Shown here in pieces: positions 53,300 to 63,419 of a stretch of 64,000 nucleotides of DNA; position 1 is the stretch's first letter, and every line of letters starts with the position of its first letter. The notes beneath the pieces are model-generated. The model made no database searches and was not told where the DNA came from. It worked only from the letters and a program-made list of their open reading frames with translations. The stretch spans positions 70,325,092 to 70,389,091 of the forward strand of contig CM070905.1 in assembly GCA_036417435.1 (NCBI GenBank). The letters are read 5' to 3'. Source of the stretch: Inia geoffrensis (Eukaryota; Chordata; Mammalia; Artiodactyla; Iniidae). The translations under genes and the position numbers were made by a program.

Positions 53300-53818
53300 G
53301 GTAGGATGAGTAATACTCTTCTCCCACCAAAGTTTCACATCCTCATCCTTAGAACCTGTGAATATGTGACCTTATATAGCAAAAGGGGCTTTGAAGATGT
53401 GATTAAATTAAACATCTTGAGATGGGCGATTATTCTGGGTTACCTGGGGGCCCTATATAATCACAAAGGTCTGTATAAGAGGGATGTAAGTGGCTTATAC
53501 TCAGAGAAAGTGATGTGCTTAGAGAAGCAGGTTGCAGCCTGAGAAATTTGAAGATATAACACAGCTGGCTTTGAAGATGGAGAAAGGGGATATACTGGCC
53601 AAGGAGTGCAAGTGACTCCTAGAAGCTAGAAAAGGCAAAGAAATGGATTCTCCCCTAGAGCTTCCAGAAGGAATGAAGTCTTACTGACACTGTTGCTTTA
53701 GCTTAGTAAGACCCATGTTGGACTTCTGACCTCCAGAATTACAAGAGAATACGTTTGTGGTATTTTAAGCCACTAAGCTTGTGCTAATTTGTTGAAACGA
53801 CAGTAAGAAAGTGATACA
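53300..53818 (+). mobile_element. MLT1-type MaLR LTR
   Basis: 'tgtgaatatgtgaccttatatagc', 'gattaaattaaacatcttgagatgg', 'gacttctgacctccagaattacaagagaat' and 'gtggtattttaagccactaagc' are the standard landmarks in order. The end is near 'agtgatac'. Confidence 0.8.
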
Positions 53819-54354
53819 TCCTCTCAAATGTTTTTGAAGGAGAGGTGCCTAGTATCAGTGATGGGGATAGACTAAAACTATATTAGAGACACAGCAGAGC
53901 GAACTTGGTGAGGAATACTCTTGAGTGAGAGGTACATAGAAGGGTGTAACCTTTTTCTCCTCCTACCTAGAAAAAAAAAATCAGAGCAAAGATACTTGTG
54001 AGTGTTCTAGATAATGTTTTCAATAACAGCATAAAGCCTAGTCTGGAAGCTAGAACTTCTTATAGAAGTGATAAAGTGCCCTACCCGCCTTTTAGTTATA
54101 GACATTATTTTTCAAAGGGGAAAAGATTCTCATTATTAATAAGCCTGTAACTTGGGTAGCTGAGAGAGTAGAGAGCAGTTTTCTCCTTTTGTTGAAATGC
54201 TGCTGTTGTAAATAAAGGATTTGGTTTGCTGGGAGGGTACTGACAAGGGATACCTGAATAATTCACTCCAGCTATATGGTAGGGATTACGTTGATGGTAA
54301 AATATCAGGCAGCTTTCTGTAACATGCATTCCTGACTTGTTCATCTCCAAATGC

Positions 54355-54760
54355 GAGAATTGTTTTGTGTGGGCTGCTGTGACAGATTACCACAAACATG
54401 GTGGCTTCAAAATAGCAGAAAGCTAATCTAACAGTTCACGAGGCCAGAAGTTCACCATCAAGTTGTTGACAGGGTTGCACTCCCTCTGAAGGCCCTAGAG
54501 GAGGATCTGTTCCTTGCCTCCTTGCCACTTTGCCTCTTCTGTCTTCTGGTGGCTGCCAGCATTTCTTGCCTTGCGGTCACATCACCCTCTGCCTCTGTCT
54601 TGATATAGCTGTCTCCTCTCTCTGTCTCTACTCTCCCTCTGCCTCTCTCGTAAGGATACTTTTGGTGACACTTTGAGGCTGCCTGATAATCCAGGATAAG
54701 CTTGTCCCTTTTAGACCCTTAATTGAGTCACATCTTTTGCCATGTGATATGGCATTCATT
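54355..54760 (-). mobile_element. MLT1-type MaLR LTR, reversed
   Basis: 'gctgctgtgacagattaccacaaacatggtggcttcaaaa', 'ggccagaagttcaccatcaagttgttgacagggttgcactccctctgaaggccctag', 'ttctggtggctgccagcat' and 'ttaattgagtcacatctttt' are the reverse complement of MLT1 landmarks. The 5' LTR end is truncated. Confidence 0.8.
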
Positions 54761-55407
54761 CTTTTGCTGTATATGGTAGTATTCAGTTGGGGTCATTTTT
54801 CAGCCTACTATGTGTTCTGTTATGGCTCCTTTGCAGTCTTTGACGTGTTCTGTTTATCTAGATATTTTTGATTATTGCTCTCTACTCTGACCCACTTTGT
54901 AAAAATCTCTGACATAGCAATGATTTGTCCCATTGTAGTTTTTCATTCTCTCCTACATTGAATGAAAGTCAGCAAGCTGCAGCCCATGGACCACATCCAT
55001 TCCATTGCCTATTATTGTACAGCCTGCCAACTAAGAGTGGTTTTACATTTTTAAATGGTTGAAAAAAAAAATCAAAGGAACATATTTTGTTCCACATGAA
55101 AACGATAAGAATTTAAATTTCAGCCTTTAGGGGTAGCTTGTCTCTGGCTTCCATGTGTAGTGGGCACCAACCATTTATTGATGAATATTTAACTCGTGGT
55201 AAGAATTTCATTAATGTTGTTAAGGATTTGGTACAATTCCTAAAGGATTCTTTAAAACTATGGGTTAGAAGAATTTTATGTGTCATATTATTCACGCTTC
55301 TGAAATTTTTGGCCCTAAGACTCAAAGAAATATACAGTAAATGTCCTGCCCCTGAATTGAATTAAGTTAGTAAATAGTCATCACACCAAGGACTTGAAGC
55401 TGGCAGG

Positions 55408-55803
55408 TGTTGGTTAATTTTATATGTCACCTTGGCTGGGCTGTGATGCCAAGATGCTTTTTCAAGCATCAGTCTAGATGTTGCTCTGAAGATATTTTTT
55501 AGTTGTGATTAATATTTACACTCAGCTGAGTTTAAGTAATTATGGGCCTCATGTACGATATGAAATATGAAAGCATTAAGAACAAAGACTACGTATCCTA
55601 AAGGAGAAGGAATTCTGTCTCCAGACTGCATCAGTGAAACCGTGTCAGAATTTCCAACCTGTCATCCCGTCCCACACATTCTGGACTTGGTGGACCCCAC
55701 AATTCCATCAGCCAGTTCCTTCAAATAAACCTCTCTCTGTCTCACTCTCTCTCAATATACATCCTATTGGTTCTGTTTCTCTGGAGAACCCTGACCGATA
55801 CAG
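55408..55803 (+). mobile_element. Ancient LTR-like repeat, second copy
   Basis: Same family as 14468-15014: TGTTGGTTAATTTTATATGT start, 'agcatcagtctagatgttgctctgaag', 'ctccagactgcatcagtg', CAAATAAACCTCTCTCTG, and the end 'tctggagaaccctgaccgataca'. The TG...CA boundaries and AATAAA near the 3' end favour a solitary LTR. Confidence 0.65.
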
Positions 55804-57357
55804 CAAGTTACTCTGATGTGTTGAGACTGTGGACCATCTTCAGTGTTTGTTGAGTATGCTAAGCATTGCTCTCTCCCCTCACTGAGGTGAGGCCCCTCCG
55901 GCGTTATCCTCTCCTTCCTTGACACCTCCTTCAGGCTTCTGCCTTTTAGGCCTCGTGAAAGGAAATGTGTTCTATCTGGGTATAACAAAGTCAGAAATAA
56001 GCTCATTTGTGATGGGCCCAAGGACTTTTTCTCAGTCCAAGATTGTCTGAAGTTGTGAGAAGACTATGAGTTGATAAAAGTGGGACAGAAGCAAATGGAT
56101 CTGCTGAGAAGCAGTTGAGAAAATGAGGAGGACGAATTTCTGGGTGGCAGTATTTGTGGGAAGTTTTTCCTCTTCTCCCTCTAAAAAGAAAAACTTCCTC
56201 TGTGTACTAATTCAATGGAGAACATCAAGTCCGTATAACTCCATAACTTGTTCCTATCATGCTACAGATAGTTGCTTTCATTCTCAAGTTTTGCTGCTTT
56301 ATAATAAATGGATAAAAATACAAAGAGCTGCTGTATTTGTCCATATTTAGCCATTTTACTTGTATGTCTATACATATAAGAAGTTTTACATACCAAGGCA
56401 TTAAAAATTGTGTCTGATAAACAATGACTACACTTATAAAAAATTACACATTTGAGTAGAGAACCATTTGAGTGAGTGATGATTTATTTTGTATCTCAAA
56501 ACAAAGTTTATTAGGCCTTGAAGTGGTGCTAGAAAGTTTATTTTACGTACTTTGATTCCTCCCAACAAGGTATTATTAAGCTGTCAACTTGCTCCAGGAA
56601 ATGGCTGACTCTCGATTGACTTGAAGATACTGTCTCTTTCCTGTTCCACCCTCCACCCCGGGCCCCCCCTCCCATACCTATTTAAGCTGTATCTTCTGTC
56701 AGTTGATTATAATCTTTATATGGCATGCTATTTAAGTGTTATTTTAAAGAAGTAACTGTAACTTTGAGTTTTACAGGTAATGACTGATTGAGGCATGTGT
56801 TTTACCTCTTACACTTGATTTTGTTTTATAAGAACATAAATTAAATGATTGGGATGTAAAATAATTTCTTCTTGCTCAGAATGCCATTTTTACTCTAAGT
56901 AGCTAAAATCTCTTGTACTCTTTAAATCCTAAAAGTTTTAATAATCTCTCTCTAGGTTTGAATTCTCACAAAATAGCCATTGATATCTAAAGCAATTCAT
57001 TTCATCAACAATATTGTGAGCTATTTTGACTGTTCCAAAGGCGAGTTTCTGTGATAGTTTCTGGGGATAAAGAGAAGTGAAAAGATGGGGTCTGTAAGTT
57101 GCTCAGAGACTCCTAGGAGAGACAGGCTTGGAAACAGAATGTTAATGTGTTGAAGGGAACAGTCCGGGGCTTTGAAGGAAAGATAGGTGATTTCCACGTG
57201 AAGAAACCAGTATGTCGGACTGAAATGCGTTGGTGTCTAAAAGTTTTACATTCAAAAGCTTAAGTAGAAATCGTTTAGGTTTAGTAAGCCAAATGGCCTC
57301 TGAGCCTCCATAATAATTTTATAGATTATTGTTTGTGTTTTAAAAACACGGCCAAGG

Positions 57358-57578
57358 GGCTTCCCTGGTGGCGCAGTGGTTGAGAGCCTGCCTCCCGATG
57401 CAGGGGACATGGGTTCGTGCCCCGGTCCGGGAAGATCCCACATGCCGCGGAGTGGCTGGGCCCGTGAGCCATGACCGCTGAGCCTGCGCGTCCGGAGCGT
57501 GTGCTCCGCAATGGGAGAGGCCACAACAGTGAGAGGCCCGCGTACCGCAAAAACAAAAAACAAAAAAACAAAAACCAA
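57358..57578 (+). mobile_element. CHR SINE 200 bp upstream of exon 2
   Basis: Head GGCTTCCCTGGTGGCGCAGT, intact CpG-rich body and a tail of (CAAAAA)n type. Exact 16-base target duplications AAAAACACGGCCAAGG at 57342-57357 and 57579-57594. The perfect long duplication and low divergence suggest a young insertion. Confidence 0.96.
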
Positions 57579-57795
57579 AAAAACACGGCCAAGGATTAAT
57601 ATAACTTGTTAAGACAATACTATCTGTGAGATCATGTGTGTATTCTAGTATTGAGTGTTAGCAATATTTGTAAGATACTAAGTAGGTGCCTGAAAAATGT
57701 TCTTGATATTAATACATAAATTGACACTTTTCCCCTCTTTCTTCCCCCCTCCCCCTTCCTCCCCCCATCACTGCCCTTTGTGGTTGCTTTTGCAG

Positions 57796-57963
57796 TTGGT
57801 TAGTCTGCTGCTAATTGGAATTGCAGCGTGGGGCATCGGCTTCGGGCTGATTTCCAGCCTCCGGGTGGTCGGTGTGGTCATCGCAGTGGGCATCTTCTTG
57901 TTCCTGATTGCATTAGTGGGGCTGATCGGAGCCGTGAAACACCATCAGGTGTTGCTTTTTTTT
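57796..57963 (+). CDS. TSPAN13: TSPAN13 coding exon 2 (residues 22-77)
   Basis: Acceptor TTTTGCAG before 57796, then 56 codons without a stop. Begins [15 protein letters not shown] (rest of TM1), then a short extracellular loop (LISSLRVVG) and TM2 ([19 protein letters not shown]). It ends KHHQVLLFF, the conserved cytoplasmic turn into TM3. The donor is GTATCCTTTT at 57964, which is weak by the common (U2) rule but matches the U12 rule. Reading on past it gives an open frame for about 90 more bases that is intron, not protein. Confidence 0.97.
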
Positions 57964-58920
57964 GTATCCTTTTTTACAGGTGAGATTTATACCCCACTTG
58001 GGTTTGGTCTTATCTTACTGATTACTCCTGTGATAACTACAACTAATTTAAAATAACCATTAGGAAATTAATTGCCAGAGAGCAACTCCTGGCAAGCATT
58101 AGGTGTATTTGTCCAACCAACATTAGGAACATTTCTTAGGGTTAAGTTATTGTATGTTTACATATTCTCTCTCCTTTTCACATCGTGACGAATGTATTCT
58201 GCAAGTTCAGTGTCATCCTATTTATGTGTTGCAAATTCAGAGTTACACTGAACTGATTCAGTGACTTCTATGTCCTTTCCAAGTCATTAATATTTGGTTG
58301 AGAATTTCACAATGATTTTTTTAAAGAGCTGATATTAAGAAAGCTTACATTTATCTCTACTTATTTCCTATTTTATCTAAGTAAGAATTTTTCTTTTAAT
58401 CTAAATGAAATTATAATAGATCAGCTTTTATTTATTTTTAATAATTTATTGAAGTATAGTTGATTTACAATGTTGTGTTTAATTTCTGCTGTATAGCAAA
58501 GTGACTCAGTTATACATATATATTCTTTTCATATTCTTTTCCATTATGGTTTATCACAGGGTATTGAATATAGTTCCCTGTGCTATACAGTAGGACCTTG
58601 TTGTTTATCCGTCCTATGTATAACGGTTTGCATCTGCTAATCCCAAACTCCCAATCCATCCCTCCCCCTTGGCAACCACAAGTCTTTTCTCTATAATAGA
58701 TCAGCATTTAAATAATTAGTGTTGTTAGTATTTTTCTATATAATTATACCTACAGTGTATTACCAAAATAAAAATTACGTGTATTCTTCTTGCACTTTCT
58801 CTAAGTGCCATTTGTTCTGTTTTCTGGGCGACTTCCTTCTAGGGAGTTGTGAAGTTGCCAGTAACTCTGTTTTATGTTATTTTAAGAATTTCCAAAAATA
58901 CCCTTAACTTTGATTCTCAG
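57964..58920 (+). other. TSPAN13: TSPAN13 intron 2, U12-type
   Basis: Starts GTATCCTTTT (U12 5' splice consensus RTATCCTTT) and ends with CCCTTAACTTTGATTCTCAG (58901-58920). The CCTTAAC branch motif has its A residues at 58906-58907, 13-14 bases before the exon; U12 introns typically have 10-15. It contains one truncated L1. A strong U2-like donor decoy (CAG/GTGAGA, 57977-57985) sits 16 bases downstream of the real junction and would shift the frame if used. Confidence 0.88.
58426..58691 (-). mobile_element. 5'-truncated L1, 3' UTR only
   Basis: TTTTATTTATTTTTAATAAT tail end, 'attgaagtatagttgatttac', 'agcaaagtgactcagttatac', 'ttccctgtgctatacagtagg', 'tggcaaccacaagtcttttctc' on the plus strand is a reversed L1 3' UTR. 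Exact 14-base target duplications TATAATAGATCAGC at 58412-58425 and 58692-58705. Confidence 0.9.
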
Positions 58921-59001
58921 TACATGATTATTCTCTTACTTGTATTTATTGTCCAGTTTTCCGTATCATGTGCTTGCTTAGCCCTGAACCAGGAGCAGCA
59001 G
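58921..59001 (+). CDS. TSPAN13: TSPAN13 coding exon 3 (residues 78-104)
   Basis: Twenty-seven codons encoding TM3 and the start of the large loop: [20 protein letters not shown], then ALNQEQQ. Acceptor TTCTCAG before 58921, donor GTAAGC at 59002, phase 0 on both sides. The ATG second codon is not a start. Confidence 0.96.
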
Positions 59002-59068
59002 GTAAGCAAAGATGTTTTTTTCTTTCTACTTTATTATACCACGTAGTACATGTAGGAAGAAAGGGGGA

Positions 59069-59226
59069 GGAATGATTGGAATATAGAATAATTTCTTCTT
59101 GTTCAGAATGCCATTTCACTCCACATAGGTGATGTCTTTTGTTCCTCATTGCTTTCGTGGGGCTGCTTAGAGCCCTAAAACACCACGTGTTGGTATTTTC
59201 TGCATCCTTGAAGTAGGATTTTGCCC
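59069..59226 (+). pseudogene. Decayed partial copy of TSPAN13 exon 2 in intron 3
   Basis: 59139-59201 aligns codon by codon with the end of exon 2 (57898-57963). It reads LFLIAFVGLLRALKHHVLVFS, compared with [22 protein letters not shown] in the real exon. There is a clean 3-base deletion at the Q codon and about three-quarters base identity. The following GCATCCTTG (59202) mirrors the real U12-type donor GTATCCTTT. The preceding 59071-59123 closely resembles 56844-56902 in intron 1 (TAATTTCTTCTTGCTCAGAA type). No usable acceptor precedes it. This is an inactive duplication relic. Confidence 0.72.
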
Positions 59227-59582
59227 TCACTGGGTAAAAAGTGCTCCTGCTAATGGATATTCACCCAGTCTTTCCCTACTGTTATGCAATGAAACATTTG
59301 CTCCAGAATGTTTGTGGTTTCATTCTGGCAATTATTCTCTTCAAACTCTAATTTGTTTGAAGAATATGGGTCTCTCTTTTGGGGCAATGGAAAATTTTGT
59401 CCTGCTACACTCTGAAAACTAGGCCTTTGACCTAAGTGCTTCTTTTAAATCACATGTGAACGTGAAGACTTTTTATTCTTGGGATAGAAATCACGCCGCC
59501 TTTTTGTTGCAGATTGAAGTGTAACCCTTTGAAAAGTTGTGATGCTCTTATAAAGAGTATTATATTAGGTACACTCAGTTTT

Positions 59583-60157
59583 TTTTTTTTTTTAATTTAA
59601 AAAAATTTTTTAACATCTTTATTGGGTTAAAATTGCTCTACAATGGTGTGTCAGTTTCTACTTTATAACAAAGTGAATCAGTCATATATATACAGACGTT
59701 CACATATTTCTTCCCTCTTGCGTCTCCCTCCTTCCTTCCCTCCCTATCCCACCCCTCCAGGCAGTCACAAAGCACCGAGCTGATATCCCTGTGCCAAGCG
59801 GCTGCTTCCCACTAGCTATCTACCTTACGTTTGTTAGTATATATATGTCCATGCCCCTCCCTCGCCCTCTCATGGCTCACCCCTCCCCCTCCCCATATCC
59901 TCAAGTCCGTTCTCCAGTAGGTCTGTGTCTTTATTCCTGTCTTACCCCTAGGTTCTCCATAACATTTTTTTTTTTTCTTAAATTCCATATATATGTGTTA
60001 GCATACGGTATTTGTCTTTCTCTTTCTGACTTACTTCACTCTGTATGACAGACTCGAGGTCTATCCACCTCATTACAAATAGTTCAATTTCGTTTCTTTT
60101 TAATGCTGAGTAATATTCCATTGTGTATATGTGCCACATCTTCTTTATCCATTCAGA
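59583..60157 (-). mobile_element. 5'-truncated L1, 3' end
   Basis: T-run and 'aacatctttattgggttaaa' at the low end, L1 3' UTR, then ORF2 C-terminus ('gctgagtaatattccattgtg', minus-strand frame ...KKMWHIYTMEYYSALKRNE...) up to about 60150. Target duplications TACACTCAGTTTT at 59570-59582 and 60158-60170, identical. Confidence 0.93.
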
Positions 60158-60219
60158 TACACTCAGTTTTAAGAGTTGCAGGCTCCATCCAGCTTTATAC
60201 ATTTTATGCAGGGATGACA

Positions 60220-60415
60220 CTTTTTTTTTTAAGATTTTTTTGATGTGGACCATTTTTAAAGTCTTTATTGAATTTGTTAAAATATTGCTTCTGTTTTATG
60301 TTTTGTTTTTTTGGCCACGAGGCATGTGGGATCTTAGCTCCCCGACCAAGGATTGAACCTGCACCCCCCTGCCTTGGAAGGCGAAGTCTTAACCACTGGA
60401 CCTCCAGGGAAGTCC
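60220..60415 (-). mobile_element. Short CHR-type SINE next to exon 4
   Basis: Reversed compact CHR (CHR-2-like). T-rich tail with 'cattttt...gtctttattgaatttg' (60220-60310), body 'ggccacgaggcatgtgggat' and a head ending CCAGGGAAGTCC at 60415. Exact 11-base target duplications CAGGGATGACA at 60209-60219 and 60416-60426. Only 32 bases separate the right duplication from exon 4. Confidence 0.94.
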
Positions 60416-60458
60416 CAGGGATGACATATTTTAATGTATGTTTAAATGCGTTTTCTAG

Positions 60459-60572
60459 GGTCAGCTTTTGGAAGTTGGTTGGAACAATACAGCAAGCGCT
60501 CGAAATGACATCCAGAGAAATTTAAACTGCTGTGGGTTCCGAAGTTTTAACCCAAATGACACCTGTCTGGCT
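60459..60572 (+). CDS. TSPAN13: TSPAN13 coding exon 4 (residues 105-142)
   Basis: Thirty-eight codons: [20 protein letters not shown], then [18 protein letters not shown]. Holds the tetraspanin hallmark CCG (residues 128-130) in the large extracellular loop, C140, and two N-glycosylation sequons (N113-N-T, N137-D-T). Acceptor CGTTTTCTAG with a short pyrimidine tract; donor GTAAGT at 60573. Phase 0. Confidence 0.96.
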
Positions 60573-61257
60573 GTAAGTACAGAGTATAAAATGTTTTTTG
60601 GAGATGTATTGCATACAGATGAATAATGGTTAACATGGAAGAAGTGGACTTTCTGATGCTGAATTGTACTTTTAAAGTGTTTTTTATATACCAGCATTAC
60701 ATTCAGTGTACACTATTGTATCAATTGTCTGTTCTCAAATATCCATCCTGAGGATACTGAATATTCCGGGGCCCAGCCAGACACGGATGCTTTTGGTTTT
60801 TTGCCCCTAATTCCTTCCCAGTCAAATGCTCCTAGAACAAGTTGTGATAGAGAAATAACAGCAGATCAGTAAGTAAATATCTTGGTTTGGAAGCCTATCA
60901 GGGTGGTAGGAAGGTAGTGGTCTGTACTAAATTGGGCTTCTCAACCAGCTAAACATCCCCAGGGTGGAGGACACAAGGAACCACCCTCTTTCCTCTCTCC
61001 CTTCTTCCCCATTGCAACTTCATGCCCTTTCTCTCTGGGAGCTGAGCTAGCGATAGATCAATTAGAGCCATCCTGTTGCCCCAGGCCAGACCACTGACCT
61101 CCCAAGTCCAACCCAATCCCGTATGGGGATGGACTTGGAGCTTGGAGCTTGGCTCTCCTGGCAAGTTTACATGTGTTTATATTTTGGGGAAACTCCTATT
61201 ACCCCCTTGCTGAGCCCTGAGCTGGACATCCCCTCGTTGTGTCCTCTTTTGTGGGTT

Positions 61258-61750
61258 ATTAGTTTTCTATCGCTATATAATACGTTATCACAGTTTTAGT
61301 GGTTGAAACAACACCCGTTTATTGTCTTAGTTTCCCTAAGTCAGGAGCCTGCGTATAGCTTAGCTAGGTCCTCTGCTCATCAGGATCTCACCAGAATGAA
61401 GTCAGGATATTGGCCAGGGCTACAATCTCATCTCAGGTTTGGGGTCTTCTACCAAGCTATTGTTGGTCGAATTCAGCTTCTGGTAGTTGTAGGACTGAAG
61501 TCCCATTTTCTTTCTGGTGTCTCTAAGTTCCTAGATGCTGGTCAGGTCTTCACTATACAGGCATCTCACAGCATGGCATCCAAGTCAGTGTGAGAATCTC
61601 TTCACTTTATTAAGACAGTGTCTTATGTAATGCAACATAAACATGGGAGTGACAGTGCATCATTATTCACAAATCCCGTCCACTGGTTATTCAGGGCATG
61701 TACCCTGGGGGTGGGAATCTTAGCAGCCATCTTACGATTTTGGACACTAC
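61258..61750 (-). mobile_element. Old MaLR-like or related interspersed repeat, reversed
   Basis: 'agttttctatcgctatataatacgttatcac', 'aacaacacccgtttattgtc', 'ccagggctacaatctcatct', 'agttgtaggactgaagtccc' follow a common mammalian repeat of the 'GTAACAAATTACCACAAACT' kind, reversed. Family not certain. Confidence 0.5.
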
Positions 61751-61878
61751 TAAAGAACCATGGCTCCAAGTTGGATATGATATTCCAGACAGTAATTTTT
61801 ATGTGGGTGTTTTTTTTTTTAATCTGCTCATTATAAATGTACTTTGAAATAAAAATTCTTTTTTGAAAATTGATACAG

Positions 61879-61992
61879 AGCTGTATGAAAAGCAGCCACC
61901 AGTGCTCACCCTGTGCTCCAATAATAGGAAAATATGCAGGAGAAGTTTTGAGATTTGTTGGCGGCATTGGCCTCTTCTTCAGTTTTACAGAG
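61879..61992 (+). CDS. TSPAN13: TSPAN13 coding exon 5 (residues 143-180)
   Basis: Thirty-eight codons: [20 protein letters not shown], then [18 protein letters not shown]. Completes the large extracellular loop with C144, C151 and C154 and enters TM4 ([11 protein letters not shown], very conserved in the TSPAN13/31 group). Acceptor TGATACAG has a poor pyrimidine tract; donor GTATGT at 61993, phase 0. The expected following exon (about 24 residues ending the protein) is not in the window. Confidence 0.96.
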
Positions 61993-62849
61993 GTATGTAC
62001 AAATAACTCAATATCTTCCGTTCTTTGTCATGAGATTCCTGTTTTATAGGGCAAGAGGGCATGGCATTTTACCTTAGCATGGCACATAACTTTTGGAATG
62101 TATCAATGGATGTTTTCACTGGGAACTAGTACTGTAATAGGAGGAGCTGTGGCTTGAAATCAGACCTCACAGATCTAGCACTAAGTTTATACAGGGTGAA
62201 GTGCTTGATCATTAAATTATGTAAAATTAAATGAAGATATTAGACTGGGGTATCTCTTGGGTCTCTTCTATTTCTAGAGTTGTATGATAAATTATAATTT
62301 TAGATATAATTTTGGAGTACGTAGGACATTCACATTGTTTAATATCTATATTAATATATATATTAATGTGTAATATATACTCATTTATATATAAGCATGC
62401 TTTGAAAAGTTGCCTTCCAACCCTATCCGCACTCCCCTTTGTTCCTAGGTAATCGTTGTTATTAATTTCTTACCTATATAACATATATTTATGTTATGTT
62501 AATATATTTACTATATTAATACATTTATATAAATGTCTAAGCAAAACCACACACATATTATTTTGATAATTTTTGAGGAATGCTAATTCTTCACTGTCTT
62601 TATTAAACACTGAATAACTCTGGACATTTTTGATGCATCTGAATTGGCAATATGTATTTAAATTAAAACTTTTTCCTTTAACTCATCAATTCTACTTGCA
62701 GTGCTTTATTTCATGGAGATAATTGTATAACTCTGTAAAATGAATACACAAGAATGTTTATTGTTTATAACAGCAAACCTTTGGGCCAGCTCATGTTTGT
62801 CAGTAATGAGCTGGTGAAATTAGAGTTTATTAGACAAGAGCAAATCGTT

Positions 62850-63085
62850 AAAAAATGCACTGTCTGGGTTGGAAACCTAGTCCTCCTGCTTTATTAACTG
62901 TGTGACCTTGGGCAAGTTCCTTAATCTTTCTGTGCTGCTGTTTCTTCGGCTTTGCAAGCAGGCATAATAATGGAAAGCCCCTATTTCCTAGAGTTGTTTT
63001 GATGCTTAAAGGAGTTAGTAAATGTAAAATCTTGTAATATTTAGAAAAATGCCTGACATAACGGCAAGTGCTGTGTGTGTTAGCT
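62850..63085 (+). mobile_element. MIR element
   Basis: 'tgtgtgaccttgggcaagttccttaatctttctgtgctgctgtttc', 'agagttgttttgatgcttaaagg' and 'aaaatgcctgacataacgg' follow MIR in order over most of its length. Well preserved for its age. Confidence 0.88.
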
Positions 63086-63419
63086 GTCATTTTGTAGACA
63101 TGAGTAAATTATTGATCTACAAGTCCCCATATTATACCCCCTTAAAAAAAGATGATGGGACCCCTGTGATGGCTGTGTTAATTGCCCATGTCACACCTGT
63201 TTGAAACAAAGAATAGCATGTGTAGAATAATGCTATTAAGATGTGCATATATCTGTGGAAGTATATGGTAGGCTATTGTAAGAATGAGCATTTATCTTTA
63301 AAAGGAAATCAGAAAAATCTGAAGTGTTTTGTACATTTGAAGTTTACTGTGTCACAATTTCTTGCACATTTGATTTCCCCATCAGTATGTCCCTATAATA
63401 AGTAATTTCATGGTCAACT

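Larger units (their letters stand above)
36327..57795 (+). other. TSPAN13: TSPAN13 intron 1 (21.5 kb)
   Basis: Donor GTGAGT at 36327; acceptor TTGCTTTTGCAG ending at 57795, after a strong pyrimidine tract at 57727-57791. It holds at least eight CHR SINEs on both strands, L2, MIR, MaLR and L1M fragments, and three dinucleotide repeats. The first kilobase is still GC-rich and may hold regulatory sequence. Stretches without a listed repeat (36731-37150, 37331-38317, 41160-41970, 46441-47999, 51601-52800, 55804-56842) show no exon that I can support. Confidence 0.9.
36050..61992 (+). other. TSPAN13: TSPAN13 gene, 5' five exons (3' end outside window)
   Basis: TSPAN13 (tetraspanin-13, NET-6) is a four-pass membrane protein of about 204 residues. 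Here exons 1-5 give 21+56+27+38+38 = 180 uninterrupted codons with all junctions in phase 0. The only missing piece is the last coding exon and 3' UTR (about 24 residues), which lie past 64000. Layout: short N-terminus, TM1 (about residues 18-40), small loop, TM2 (about 45-67), TM3 (about 78-98), large extracellular loop (about 99-169) with CCG at 128-130 and further cysteines at 140, 144, 151 and 154, then TM4 from about 170. Sequons are at N113 and N137. Introns are 21469, 957, 1457 and 1306 bp, plus more than 2 kb for intron 5. The start of the gene (36050) is an estimate from promoter motifs. Confidence 0.95.

Noticed and set aside
57697..58056. 119-codon frame extending exon 2 in both directions as a TSPAN13 isoform
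   Set aside because: The left part is the pyrimidine tract before the acceptor and the right part is intron 2. The known family protein continues directly with YMII from exon 3.
58946..59230. 94-codon minus-strand frame across exon 3 and the exon 2 relic
   Set aside because: It runs antisense to a real exon and a duplication relic, and shows no protein family resemblance.
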